Source: SFEL01 sp963640685 (GTDB taxonomy: Bacteria; Bacillota; Clostridia; Christensenellales; CAG-138). From it: a DNA stretch of 64,000 bases. The stretch spans positions 59,614 to 123,613 of the forward strand of contig CAVIAA010000003.1 of NCBI GenBank assembly GCA_963640685.1, given 5' to 3'. Below, one piece after another: positions 42,596 through 50,709 of this stretch (position 1 is the stretch's first letter; each line of letters opens with the position of its first letter). Position numbers and translations under genes: made by a program. The notes under the pieces were generated by a model, which saw only the letters and a list, made by a program, of their open reading frames with translations, was not told the DNA's origin and did not search any database.

Positions 42596-42654
42596 TAACC
42601 GAACAAAATACATGGCTGCGGCAGAGCCGCGAACCAAAGAAACGGATAAACGAT

Positions 42655-43446
42655 ATGTCAAGGACAAGAAAAGACGGGGAGCCCTCCTCGAATCAATCGG
42701 CAGAAAAGGTATTCACGATAGTTGAGGCGCTTGCGGATTCCTCGGCGCCGATGCGGCTCACCGACATAGCCTCTACGGTGGGCTATAACCAGAGTACCGT
42801 GCTGAGGTTTCTTTCCTCGCTGATAAAGAGCGGCTACGTTGCGCAGGAGCCGGATACCCAAAAATACTACCTGACCTACAAGATAAGCCGCATTGCAAAC
42901 AAGGTGAACGCGCAGCAGAACCTTACGCGGGTGACCCACCCGCTGCTGGTGGAGCTGTCCGAGCTGGTCGGCGAATCCACCTGCATATCCATCGAGCAGC
43001 AAATGCAAATGGTATACGTCGACGTTGCGACCGGGCAGAACCAGCTTCTCCTCAGCGTTCAGCGCATAGGCAATACCTGCCCGATGCACTGCTCCGGCAA
43101 CGGCAAGCTGCTGCTCACTGCCTACTCGGAGCAGCAGCTTGAGGAGCTCGTTGCAAAGCGCGGGCTGACACGCTTTACCGAGAACACCATAACCGACATG
43201 CCCTCGCTTGAGCGCGAGCTGGAAAGGATACGCAAAAACGGCTATGCCATAGACAACGAGGAAAACGAGCCCGGCGTGCGCTGCATAGCCTACCCTATAA
43301 GGGACTATACCGGCCGCATAATCGCCGGAATAAGCGTGACCGGCCCCGTCAGCCGGATAACCGATGCATTCATGGCAAAGCATATGCCGACCATCGGCGC
43401 CTTTGCGGAGGCCATCTCAAAGCACCTGGGCTACGAGGGCAGCTGA
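42655..43446 (+). CDS. IclR family transcriptional regulator
   Basis: A 263-residue regulator with an N-terminal winged HTH (APMRLTDIASTVGYNQSTVL, about 30-50) and a C-terminal IclR effector domain containing the ligand-pocket segment MHCSGNGKLLLTAY and DNEENEPGVRCIA. The start at 42655 is the first Met before the HTH; its ribosome-binding site is weak. It lies between the reductase operon and the isomerase/dehydrogenase pair and could control either. IclR proteins usually respond to carboxylic acids or aromatic breakdown products. Confidence 0.88.
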   Translation: MSRTRKDGEPSSNQSAEKVFTIVEALADSSAPMRLTDIASTVGYNQSTVLRFLSSLIKSGYVAQEPDTQKYYLTYKISRIANKVNAQQNLTRVTHPLLVELSELVGESTCISIEQQMQMVYVDVATGQNQLLLSVQRIGNTCPMHCSGNGKLLLTAYSEQQLEELVAKRGLTRFTENTITDMPSLERELERIRKNGYAIDNEENEPGVRCIAYPIRDYTGRIIAGISVTGPVSRITDAFMAKHMPTIGAFAEAISKHLGYEGS

Positions 43447-43549
43447 TATTTTAAGCGGCATTTACAGCGAGTCTTGGGCGGCAAACGGCGCCTCTCAGGC
43501 TTGCTTTTCTTTTTTCGCCGATGTTTTTGATTTTATTTTTTTAAAGCAC

Positions 43550-43577
43550 TTGACATTTCTCCCTTTTGGGATATCAT
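43550..43577 (+). promoter_or_regulatory. Promoter with an operator palindrome in its spacer
   Basis: -35 TTGACA (perfect) and -10 TATCAT are 16 bases apart. The spacer holds the inverted repeat TCCCTTTTGGGA at 43560-43571, abutting the -10. A bound repressor would block the isomerase/dehydrogenase operon. Confidence 0.6.
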
Positions 43578-43589
43578 ATTACTTGAATA

Positions 43590-43620
43590 TCGATAATTAA
43601 AATCTAATTTTGATTATTGA
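43590..43620 (+). promoter_or_regulatory. Long imperfect inverted repeat, probable operator
   Basis: TCGATAATTAAAAT faces ATTTTGATTATTGA across a few bases, a roughly 31-base dyad beginning 13 bases after the -10 box of the promoter at 43550. Its place at the transcript start suits repressor binding, possibly by the adjacent IclR regulator. Confidence 0.5.
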
Positions 43621-43682
43621 CATTCACCCCTTGTTTGAATCTTAACTCTAAAAAACAAACCTATGGAAAGGAAGTCAAAAAA

Positions 43683-44573
43683 ATGCGCGAATCGATACAC
43701 AAGTACTTTAAGGTCGGCACCATACAGTGGATGAGCTATCCTCTGTCCGATCCGATGGATTCCCTCAAGGCGATATGTGAGGACGAATATTTTGACGCCA
43801 TAGAGCTCAAGGGCTACGGCGCAAAGAACGCCGAGGCAAAGGCGCTGCTGGATCAGAGCCACCTCAAGGTCTGCTACGGCGCACAGCCGAGGCTGCTCGG
43901 TCCCAAGCTCAACCCCAACGCGATAGACGAATCGGAGCGCAAGAAGGCCGAGGCTACCCTTATTGAGGCCGTGGACGAGGCCGAATATTTCGGCGCAAAG
44001 GGCATTGCCTTCCTCGCCGGCAAGTGGGAAGAGGCCACCAAAGACCAGGCCTATGCACAGCTGCTCAAGACCACCCGCGCAGTGTGCGACTATGCCGCCG
44101 CAAAGAACATGAACGTTGAGCTTGAGGTATTTGACTTCGATATGGACAAGGCCGCGCTGATAGGCCCCGCTCCCTACGCAGCCAAGTTCGCAGCCGATAT
44201 GCGCACCACCAACAGCAATTTCGGCCTGCTGGTAGACCTCAGCCACTTCCCCACCACCTACGAGACCAGCCAGTTCGTCATCCGCACCCTGCGCCCCTAT
44301 ATCACCCACTTCCACTTCGGCAACGCCGTTGTTAAGAAGGGCTGCGACGGCTATGGCGACCTGCATCCCCGCATGGGCTACCCCGAGAGCGCAAACGACA
44401 CCGCCGAGCTGCTGGATTACCTGCGCGTGCTCAAGGCGGAAGGCTTCTTCAACGCTGAGGAGCCCTATGTGCTCTCAATGGAAGTTACCCTGCGCCCCGG
44501 CGAGAGCGAGAAGATAGTTCTTGCCAACACCAAGCGCGTTCTCAACCGTGCATGGGCACTGCTTGAGGACTGA
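43683..44573 (+). CDS. TIM-barrel sugar-phosphate isomerase/epimerase-like protein
   Basis: A 296-residue member of the AP-endonuclease-2/xylose-isomerase-like barrel family. Likely metal ligands are Glu in VELEVFD, Asp in LVDLSHF, His in THFHFG and Glu in LSMEVT. The start at 43683 (MRESIHK) has AAGGAAG upstream; the in-frame ATG at 43617 lies within the operator. It precedes a D-2-hydroxyacid dehydrogenase by 40 bases. The pair may isomerise and then reduce or oxidise a hydroxy acid. Codons favour ATC, CCC and ACC, unlike nearby genes, which suggests high expression. Confidence 0.8.
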   Translation: MRESIHKYFKVGTIQWMSYPLSDPMDSLKAICEDEYFDAIELKGYGAKNAEAKALLDQSHLKVCYGAQPRLLGPKLNPNAIDESERKKAEATLIEAVDEAEYFGAKGIAFLAGKWEEATKDQAYAQLLKTTRAVCDYAAAKNMNVELEVFDFDMDKAALIGPAPYAAKFAADMRTTNSNFGLLVDLSHFPTTYETSQFVIRTLRPYITHFHFGNAVVKKGCDGYGDLHPRMGYPESANDTAELLDYLRVLKAEGFFNAEEPYVLSMEVTLRPGESEKIVLANTKRVLNRAWALLED

Positions 44574-44613
44574 TCAACCGAGCAAAAAGAAAAAAATCAA
44601 GGAGGATATACAC

Positions 44614-45582
44614 ATGACAAAGATCGTAGTACTCGACGGTTATACCGAAAACCCGGGCGACCTAAGCTGGAGCGGCCTTGAGGCCCTCGGCGAGCTCACC
44701 GTATATGACCGCACCTCTTATCAGGAGTCCGACCTTATCGCCGAGCGCATCGGCGATGCGGACGTAGTCGTCATGAACAAGACCCCCATCTCCAAGGCCA
44801 CTATCGATAAGTGCCCCAACATCAAGCTCATCGCAGTGCTTGCAACCGGCTACAACTGCGTAGATTACAACTATGCAAAGCAGAAGGGCATCCCCGTAGT
44901 AAACGTACCTACCTACGGCACCGCCTCCGTAAGCCAGTACTCCATAGCGCTGCTGCTTGAGATCTGCCACCACATCGGCCACCACAGCGAGTCCGTTCAC
45001 GCCGGCAATTGGGCCAGCAATGCGGATTGGTGCTATTGGGATTACCCCCTCATTGAGCTGGAAGGCAAGACCATTGGCATCATAGGCTTCGGCCGCATCG
45101 GTCAGGCAGAGGGCCGCACCGCAAAGGCTCTGGGCATGAACGTCATCGCGTACGACCTGTATCCCAACGACCACGGCCGCGAGATCGCTGAGTATGTATC
45201 TCTGGACGAGCTGTATGCAAGGGCTGACGTCATTACCCTCCACTGCAACCTCACCCCCGAGAACACCGGCATGATAAACAAGGCCAGCATCGCCAAGATG
45301 AAGGACGGCGTAATACTCATCAACAACGCCCGCGGCCAGCTCATCGACGAGCAGGACGTTACCGACGCGCTGAACTCCGGCAAGATCGCAGCCGCCGGCC
45401 TGGACGTCGTTTACACCGAGCCCATCAAGGCGGATAACCCGCTGCTCGGCGCAAAGAACTGCATAATCACTCCCCACATCAGCTGGGCTCCCAAGGAGAG
45501 CCGTCAGCGCATAATGGACTGCACCGTTTCCAACGTAAAGGCGTTCCTCGACGGCGCACCCGTCAACGTGGTGAACAAATAA
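44614..45582 (+). CDS. D-2-hydroxyacid dehydrogenase (glycerate dehydrogenase-like)
   Basis: A 322-residue NAD(H)-dependent dehydrogenase. The nucleotide motif is GIIGFGRIGQAEG near residue 152, followed by an Asp-ended strand (VIAYD) that favours NADH. Catalytic Arg lies in NNARGQL, Glu downstream, and His in TPHISWAPKESR. The Trp after the His is often seen in hydroxypyruvate/glycerate dehydrogenases. The start at 44614 follows AAGGAGG. It is co-transcribed with the barrel protein and shares its ATC-rich codon use. The exact acid is unknown; glycerate/hydroxypyruvate is the best guess. Confidence 0.88.
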   Translation: MTKIVVLDGYTENPGDLSWSGLEALGELTVYDRTSYQESDLIAERIGDADVVVMNKTPISKATIDKCPNIKLIAVLATGYNCVDYNYAKQKGIPVVNVPTYGTASVSQYSIALLLEICHHIGHHSESVHAGNWASNADWCYWDYPLIELEGKTIGIIGFGRIGQAEGRTAKALGMNVIAYDLYPNDHGREIAEYVSLDELYARADVITLHCNLTPENTGMINKASIAKMKDGVILINNARGQLIDEQDVTDALNSGKIAAAGLDVVYTEPIKADNPLLGAKNCIITPHISWAPKESRQRIMDCTVSNVKAFLDGAPVNVVNK

Positions 45583-45662
45583 GCTGTACTGTTTTAAAAA
45601 ACTTACAGAATAAAAAGATGGCCTCACTGCCTGAACTGCCCCCAAAAGAGAGCAGCAACCGC

Positions 45663-45699
45663 AAAAGCCCGATACGGCGTATGCCTGATCGGGCTTTTT
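45663..45699 (+). terminator. Rho-independent terminator after the dehydrogenase
   Basis: AAAAGCCCGAT and ATCGGGCTTTTT pair around a 14-base loop. Confidence 0.85.
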
Positions 45700-45761
45700 C
45701 AGCTTACTTTCTACTTTCTTTTGTCTACGCGTACGCGGCGATACGGTTTGTCTTTGCTAAA

Positions 45762-46078
45762 TCAGTCGTCAAGGAAATCAAAATTGATAGTTCCGTTTTT
45801 CTTTACCATTGCTTTAAGCAAAGCATAGGAACGTTCACAGTCGTTCAGGTCAATAAGTTCTACCGGAGTATGCGAATAACGGCGCGGCGTGGCAATTGCC
45901 GCCGCAGGGCAATGATTGCCGTCTCTTAATATGCCGGAAGAAGTCGTAACATAACCACCGATCGAATCGATTTTTCTCCTTAGTCAGATTGATTGTCTTA
46001 TCGGATGTACTACGTTTTTGTTCCTGCAATAAGGTACGAACGTCTAAACAAGTGAAACATTGTTTGTGAATACACAGC
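45762..46078 (-). pseudogene. Decayed M42-family metallopeptidase, C-terminal remnant
   Basis: Reading the minus strand gives a tail that ends IDLNDCERSYALLKAMV and contains RRYSHTPVE, the C-terminal signature of M42 aminopeptidases/endoglucanase-like peptidases (usually R-Y-x-H-S-P-V-E then D-L-x-D). It is preceded by DSIGGYVTTSSGILRDGN. Further upstream the match continues in a different frame (DVRTLLQEQKR, then TINLTKEK), with the break in an A-run at about 45970, consistent with a one-base insertion. No start or metal-binding N-terminal domain is present. The AT content is higher than in its neighbours. It is a dead gene fragment. Confidence 0.6.
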
Positions 46079-46564
46079 CATGAAGCTAATAAGCGATCTT
46101 CACCTCATTTCCACAAATGTTATCTGAAATGGTATGATTGAGCATTCAGCTGCTCTGCGTTCAAACTGCTCCCACAGCTGGCCAGTCAATACTATGGCAG
46201 CAGCTAACCGATTCGGCAGCGATGCAAGTAAGCACTGTTTGTGTTGCCACTCAGCTTATGTACCATACCATTCGTTTTGCATTGTTGCCGAAAGCCTGAT
46301 TTTCGGCGGGCGATCAGGGTTCAACTTACTGTACCAGTAAATTGTTGCGCATCTCTAACATCTCTAATTATCGACTTAGATTCTAACATTGCTATTGTGG
46401 TAAGCTTCAACGCTTTTTTAGCAAAAGATCCGGCGTTGTCATCATTGCAAGCCGTTTGCCTAAAGCCACTGCGGTCTGTTACGACTTTGCTTCAACCTTT
46501 TTTGACATCCGGCAGTAGTGTTTACATCAAATTCAGCCTCTAATTATCACATCATTCTTTTATA
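46079..46564. other. Non-coding, AT-richer decayed region
   Basis: No gene with a ribosome-binding site or recognisable family is seen. Short frames on the minus strand with some coding-like composition (for example LNPDRPPKIRLSATMQNEWY near 46300 and SGFRQTACNDDNAGSFAKK near 46450) are broken by stops and probably are further gene relics. No terminal inverted repeats or transposase motifs were found. Confidence 0.45.
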
Positions 46565-46595
46565 TTGACATTACCACCGTGTCAACTATTATTCT
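46565..46595 (+). promoter_or_regulatory. Promoter for the P-protein-like operon
   Basis: TTGACA (perfect -35) can pair with TATTAT after 16 bases or TATTCT after 19 bases. The -35 is also the left arm of a perfect inverted repeat TTGACA/TGTCAA (46565-46570, 46580-46585). The sequence TTGACnTTACCACnnTG is shared with the MerR-type promoter at 51799. Confidence 0.55.
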
Positions 46596-46667
46596 TAATG
46601 CAAGCACTGCAATCGGGTCTTATCGATGCTAACACTGTCAAATAACAGAAAAGGAAGGTAAGTAGAT

Positions 46668-48089
46668 TTGAGTAAGCCGTTTGTTCACCCCTACATGCCG
46701 AACTCGGCCCCTTCAAACAGGAACGCCATGCTCAAGGCCCTGGGCATAGCAAGCGTTGAGGAGCTTTACGGCAAAAACATACCGGAGGAGCTTCGCTACC
46801 GCGGGCATATGGACATACCCGAGCCCATACTGAGCGAACATAAGCTGAAGAAGCACGTTCAGTCCATAATGGACAAAAACACGACCTGCGGCGAATACAC
46901 CTCATTTTTGGGCGGCGGCTGCTATGACCACTACGTACCCGCCGTGTGCGACGAGATAAACACCCGCGCCGAGTTTTTGACCGGGTACTGCGGCGATACC
47001 TATTCCGACCACGGCAAGATGCAGGCGATATTCGAATATGCCTCGCTTATGGCGGAGCTGCTGGATATGGACGTTGTGAGCTACACGCTCTACGACGGCG
47101 GGCAGGCGGCCTGCTCTGCGCTGAGGATGGCGGTAAGGATTCAGGAGGCGGCGGGTCACCCCGAGAGGAACGCCCTGCTGATACCCTCGACCATGAACCC
47201 CGAAATATTCTCACAGCTCAAAAACTACTGCCGCTGCAGCGCAAAAATTAAGCCTGTCCCCTGCAAGGCCGACGGGCGCATGGATATGGCCGCGCTGGGC
47301 AGCCTGCTGTCGATAGGAGACGCGGCTGCGGTATACATTGAAAACCCCTCTTACTTAGGCTTTTGGGAGGAGCAGGCGGAGAGCATCGGCAAAGCCGCGC
47401 ACGGAGCGGGCGCGCTGTTTGTCGTTCAGCCGGATGTCGCGTCGCTCGGCATAATAAAGCCGCCCGCGCAGTACGGCGCGGACATCGCGTGCGGCGATAT
47501 ACAGCCGCTCGGCATGCACATGCAGTTTGGCGGCGGCTGCGCCGGCTTCATAGCCTCGCGCTACGAGGAGAAGTATATCGACCAGTATCCGACCTACCTT
47601 TACGGCATTGCAAGGACGGAAAACCCGGGCGAATACGGCTGGGGGCGGGCGCTGAACTACCGCTGCTCGCACGGCTCAAGGGAAAAGGCAAGGGAATATT
47701 TCGGAACCGAGACCGGGCTTTGGAGCATCACCGCCGCAGTGTACCTCTCGCTCATGGGGCCGGAGGGCATGCGCGAGCTTGGCGAATACATAGTAAAAAT
47801 GCGCAATTATGCGATAAAGCGGCTCTCGAGCCTGCGCGGAGCGAGGACAAACAGCCTGGGCGGCGGAGGCTTTCAGGAGTTCGTTATAGACTTTGGCGAA
47901 AGCAGTATGACGGTGAGCGAAATAAACGCGGCGTTGCTCAAGCGCGGAATATTCGGCGGAAAGGACTTGAGCCGCGATTTCCCATCTCTCGGCCAGTCCG
48001 CACTGTATGCGGTGACCGAGAAGACGGACTGCGCGGCGGTAAACGGCCTTGCAGAGGCGCTTTCTGAAATACTTGGAGGTGAGCGGTAA
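46668..48089 (+). CDS. gcvPA: Glycine dehydrogenase P-protein subunit 1-like (divergent)
   Basis: A 473-residue homologue of the N-terminal half of the glycine cleavage P-protein. The scaffold is kept (PNSAPSNRNAML, SFLGGGCYDHYVPAV, MQAIFEYASLMAELLDMD). The segment that normally reads Y-T-P-Y-Q-P/A-E-x-S/A-Q-G is YCGDTYSDHG here, and the following YDGGQAACSA replaces the usual YDGATA. The start is TTG with AAGGAAGG upstream. Its stop overlaps the start of the second half. Typical subunits are about 450 residues. No gcvH or gcvT is near, so its substrate may not be glycine. Confidence 0.8.
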   Translation: MSKPFVHPYMPNSAPSNRNAMLKALGIASVEELYGKNIPEELRYRGHMDIPEPILSEHKLKKHVQSIMDKNTTCGEYTSFLGGGCYDHYVPAVCDEINTRAEFLTGYCGDTYSDHGKMQAIFEYASLMAELLDMDVVSYTLYDGGQAACSALRMAVRIQEAAGHPERNALLIPSTMNPEIFSQLKNYCRCSAKIKPVPCKADGRMDMAALGSLLSIGDAAAVYIENPSYLGFWEEQAESIGKAAHGAGALFVVQPDVASLGIIKPPAQYGADIACGDIQPLGMHMQFGGGCAGFIASRYEEKYIDQYPTYLYGIARTENPGEYGWGRALNYRCSHGSREKAREYFGTETGLWSITAAVYLSLMGPEGMRELGEYIVKMRNYAIKRLSSLRGARTNSLGGGGFQEFVIDFGESSMTVSEINAALLKRGIFGGKDLSRDFPSLGQSALYAVTEKTDCAAVNGLAEALSEILGGER

Positions 48090-49648
48090 TGGGCGCTGTA
48101 AATACACACAGGAACTACCATCAGGCGCGCTGGGACGAGCCGTTTATACTGGACATGGGCAACCCGGGCGAGCGCGGCATAATTATCGGCGGCGTTGAGG
48201 AGGAGGCTGAGGCGCAGCTTGACTCGCTTCTTCCGGAGGGCTTTGCAAGAACAGAGCCGCCAAAGCTGCCGGAGCTCGGCCAGATGCAGGTGCTTCGCCA
48301 TTTTCTGCGCCTTTCGCAGGAGACTATAGGCACCGACATAAACATCGACATCGGCCTCGGCACCTGCACTATGAAGTACAGCCCAAAGGTGAACGAGCAG
48401 CTCGTGCGCAGCGAAAAGATGACAGAGCTGCACCCGTATCAGGATGAGTCCACCGTTCAGGGTATGCTTGAGATAATGTATAAGACCACGCAGTACCTGA
48501 AGGAGATATCCGGCCTGGATGCCTTCTGCCTGCAGCCCTCCGGCGGAACGCAGGCGATATACTCAAACGTTGCGGTGATACGCGAATACTTTGACTCCAT
48601 CGGCGAGGGAGAGCAGCGCAACGAGATAGTTACAACGCTGCTTTCGCACCCCGGCAACCCCGGCGTTGCGGCGACTGCAGGATATAAGGTCATAACCCTC
48701 ATGCCGGACGACACCGGCTACCCGAACCTCGATGCGCTAAAGGCGGTGCTTTCGGAGCACACCGCCGCGCTCATGATAACCAACCCGGAGGACACCGGTC
48801 TTTATAACCCGAGAATAAAGGAATTTACCGACGCGGTGCACGCCGTCGGCGGGCTTTGCTGCTACGACCAGGCCAACCTCAACGGCCTGTTCTGCCTTAC
48901 CCGCGCAAAAGAGGCCGGCTTTGACCTCTGCCAGTACAACCTGCACAAGTCCTTTTCCTCTCCGCACGGCTGCCAGGGCCCCGGAACCGGCGCGCAGGGC
49001 GTCGTTGCGAAGCTCGCCCCCTTCCTGCCGGTGCCTGAGGTGGTATGCGAGGGCGGAAAATACCGCTTTAATTACGACAAACCGGGCAGCATAGGCAAGC
49101 TGAGAAAGTTTTACGGCGTTCCCGCGGTGGTGCTGCGCACATATGCCTATATACGCAGCCTTGGTCAAGAGGGGCTAAAGCAGGTTGCCGAGCTTTCGAT
49201 ACTCAACAACAACTACATGCTGCAGAAGCTGCTCAAGATAAAGGGGCTCACAATGCCGTATGCCGAGGGTGTATCCAGAATGGAGCAGGCAAGGCTGAGC
49301 TGGAAGGAGCTCTACGATGAGACCGGCGTATCGACGGACGACATATGCCGAAGAATAGTAGACTATGGTTTTCAGGATTACTTTGCAAGCCACCACCCGC
49401 GCATCGTTCCGGAGCCGTTCACGCCGGAGCCGACCGAGACCTACTCCAAGGACGACATCGACGAATACGTTGAGGCGTTTGTGAATATCGCCCGTGAGTG
49501 CCGCGAGGAGCCCGAGCTTGTGAAGTCCGCCCCGCACTGCGCGGCGCTGGCAAGCCGAATCTGCGAAGCTGACCTCAACGACATCGGCCGCTTTGCAAAC
49601 ACGCTTAGGGCGTATAGGAAGTACATTGAGACGAAGGGAAAGGAGTAA
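48089..49648 (+). CDS. gcvPB: Glycine dehydrogenase P-protein subunit 2-like (divergent)
   Basis: A 519-residue homologue of the PLP-binding half. The Schiff-base Lys is in NLHKSFSSPHG, near residue 290. The Gly-rich loop that follows, normally PHGGGGPG, is PHGCQGPG. Other conserved parts are TCTMKYSPK near residue 92, LQPSGGTQAIYSN, and CYDQANLNG. It is about 30 residues longer than usual. The pair should form an alpha2-beta2 PLP decarboxylase. Seven bases separate it from the dehydrogenase downstream. It is annotated by homology; glycine cleavage proper is uncertain because the H and T proteins are absent here. Confidence 0.82.
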   Translation: MGAVNTHRNYHQARWDEPFILDMGNPGERGIIIGGVEEEAEAQLDSLLPEGFARTEPPKLPELGQMQVLRHFLRLSQETIGTDINIDIGLGTCTMKYSPKVNEQLVRSEKMTELHPYQDESTVQGMLEIMYKTTQYLKEISGLDAFCLQPSGGTQAIYSNVAVIREYFDSIGEGEQRNEIVTTLLSHPGNPGVAATAGYKVITLMPDDTGYPNLDALKAVLSEHTAALMITNPEDTGLYNPRIKEFTDAVHAVGGLCCYDQANLNGLFCLTRAKEAGFDLCQYNLHKSFSSPHGCQGPGTGAQGVVAKLAPFLPVPEVVCEGGKYRFNYDKPGSIGKLRKFYGVPAVVLRTYAYIRSLGQEGLKQVAELSILNNNYMLQKLLKIKGLTMPYAEGVSRMEQARLSWKELYDETGVSTDDICRRIVDYGFQDYFASHHPRIVPEPFTPEPTETYSKDDIDEYVEAFVNIARECREEPELVKSAPHCAALASRICEADLNDIGRFANTLRAYRKYIETKGKE

Positions 49649-49654
49649 AGAAAG

Positions 49655-50674
49655 ATGCGTGCAGTGGTAAAAGAGGGCCCAGGTCCGGGCTTTAAGATCA
49701 TGGATGTTCCGGTTCCGGCATGTCGGGAGGATGACCTTTTGATACGCGTAAGGAGCGTTGGCATATGCGGCAGCGATCTGCCCATCCTGAAGGGGACGCG
49801 CAGCGTGCCTTGGCCGCTCACGCCCGGGCATGAATTTGCGGGCGACGTTGTCGAGGTCGGTTCAAGGGTCAGCGGCTTCGCCGTCGGAGACAGGGTCACG
49901 CCTTGCCTAGTGATAGGCTGCGGAAATTGCAAGCATTGCGTTGAAGGAAACGAGAATTTATGCGATAATCTGGTAGAGACCGGAATACACGTGAATGGCG
50001 CCTTTGCGGAGTATGTACGCGTGCCGGCAAAGACCTGCGCAAAGCTGAGAAATAACTCGGATTACGACATCGGCGCTTCGATAGACCCCATAGCCTCGGC
50101 ATATAGGACGATAAAGGCGTTCAACCCCGCGCCCAATGATACTGTTGTGGTAATGGGACCCGGCCCCATCGGGCTTTACGCCGTGCAGCTGCTGCGGCTT
50201 TACGGCGTCGGCTGTGTAATATCCGTTGGCGCAGGCGGAGACGAGGGTAGGCTTGAGCTCGCAAAAAAGCTTGGAGCGCACCACACGATAAACGGCTCGG
50301 AGCGGGACATAACCGAGGCCGTCCGCGAGATCACCGGAGGCAGGATGGCAGACTTTGTGCATGACTGCGCAGGCGCGCCGCCGCTCGTTGAGGTTGCGAT
50401 GAACTGCCTTAAGAAAAACGGCACCTACGCCCTGACCGGACTATTTCATCAGCCTGTCGCCGTTGACCTCGGCAAGGTAGTGCGGAGCGAGATAGACATA
50501 ATGGGCACCATATGTTACACCCGTGAGGAGTTTAAGGAGTGCCTTGCTCTTGCGGAAGACGGCCGCGTGGATATACGACCCATGATAACCCACCATTTCC
50601 CGCTCGAAAGCATGTACGAAGCCTTCGACGTTGCCTGTGCAAGAAAAGCGATAAAGATAATGATACATCCGTAA
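49655..50674 (+). CDS. Zinc-dependent alcohol/polyol dehydrogenase (MDR family)
   Basis: A 339-residue medium-chain dehydrogenase. Catalytic zinc ligands lie in GICGSD and PGHEFAG; the structural zinc site is CGNCKHCVEGNENLC near residue 89. The nucleotide motif is VVMGPGPIGLYA near residue 168. It resembles threonine, sorbitol or galactitol-phosphate dehydrogenases. In an operon with a PLP decarboxylase-like pair, an amino-alcohol or hydroxy amino acid substrate such as threonine is plausible but unproven. AAGAAAG is the ribosome-binding region. The MerR gene follows after 35 bases. Confidence 0.85.
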   Translation: MRAVVKEGPGPGFKIMDVPVPACREDDLLIRVRSVGICGSDLPILKGTRSVPWPLTPGHEFAGDVVEVGSRVSGFAVGDRVTPCLVIGCGNCKHCVEGNENLCDNLVETGIHVNGAFAEYVRVPAKTCAKLRNNSDYDIGASIDPIASAYRTIKAFNPAPNDTVVVMGPGPIGLYAVQLLRLYGVGCVISVGAGGDEGRLELAKKLGAHHTINGSERDITEAVREITGGRMADFVHDCAGAPPLVEVAMNCLKKNGTYALTGLFHQPVAVDLGKVVRSEIDIMGTICYTREEFKECLALAEDGRVDIRPMITHHFPLESMYEAFDVACARKAIKIMIHP

Positions 50675-50709
50675 GGCGGGATACTTAAAACTGCAAGGAG
50701 CTGATACCT

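Noticed and set aside
46241..46543. A 100-codon plus-strand frame in the AT-rich relic region.
   Set aside because: No ribosome-binding site and no recognisable family; the composition fits decayed DNA.
46565..46667. A glycine riboswitch before the P-protein-like operon.
   Set aside because: The leader is only about 65 bases long and lacks the paired GC-rich stems and conserved core of that class.
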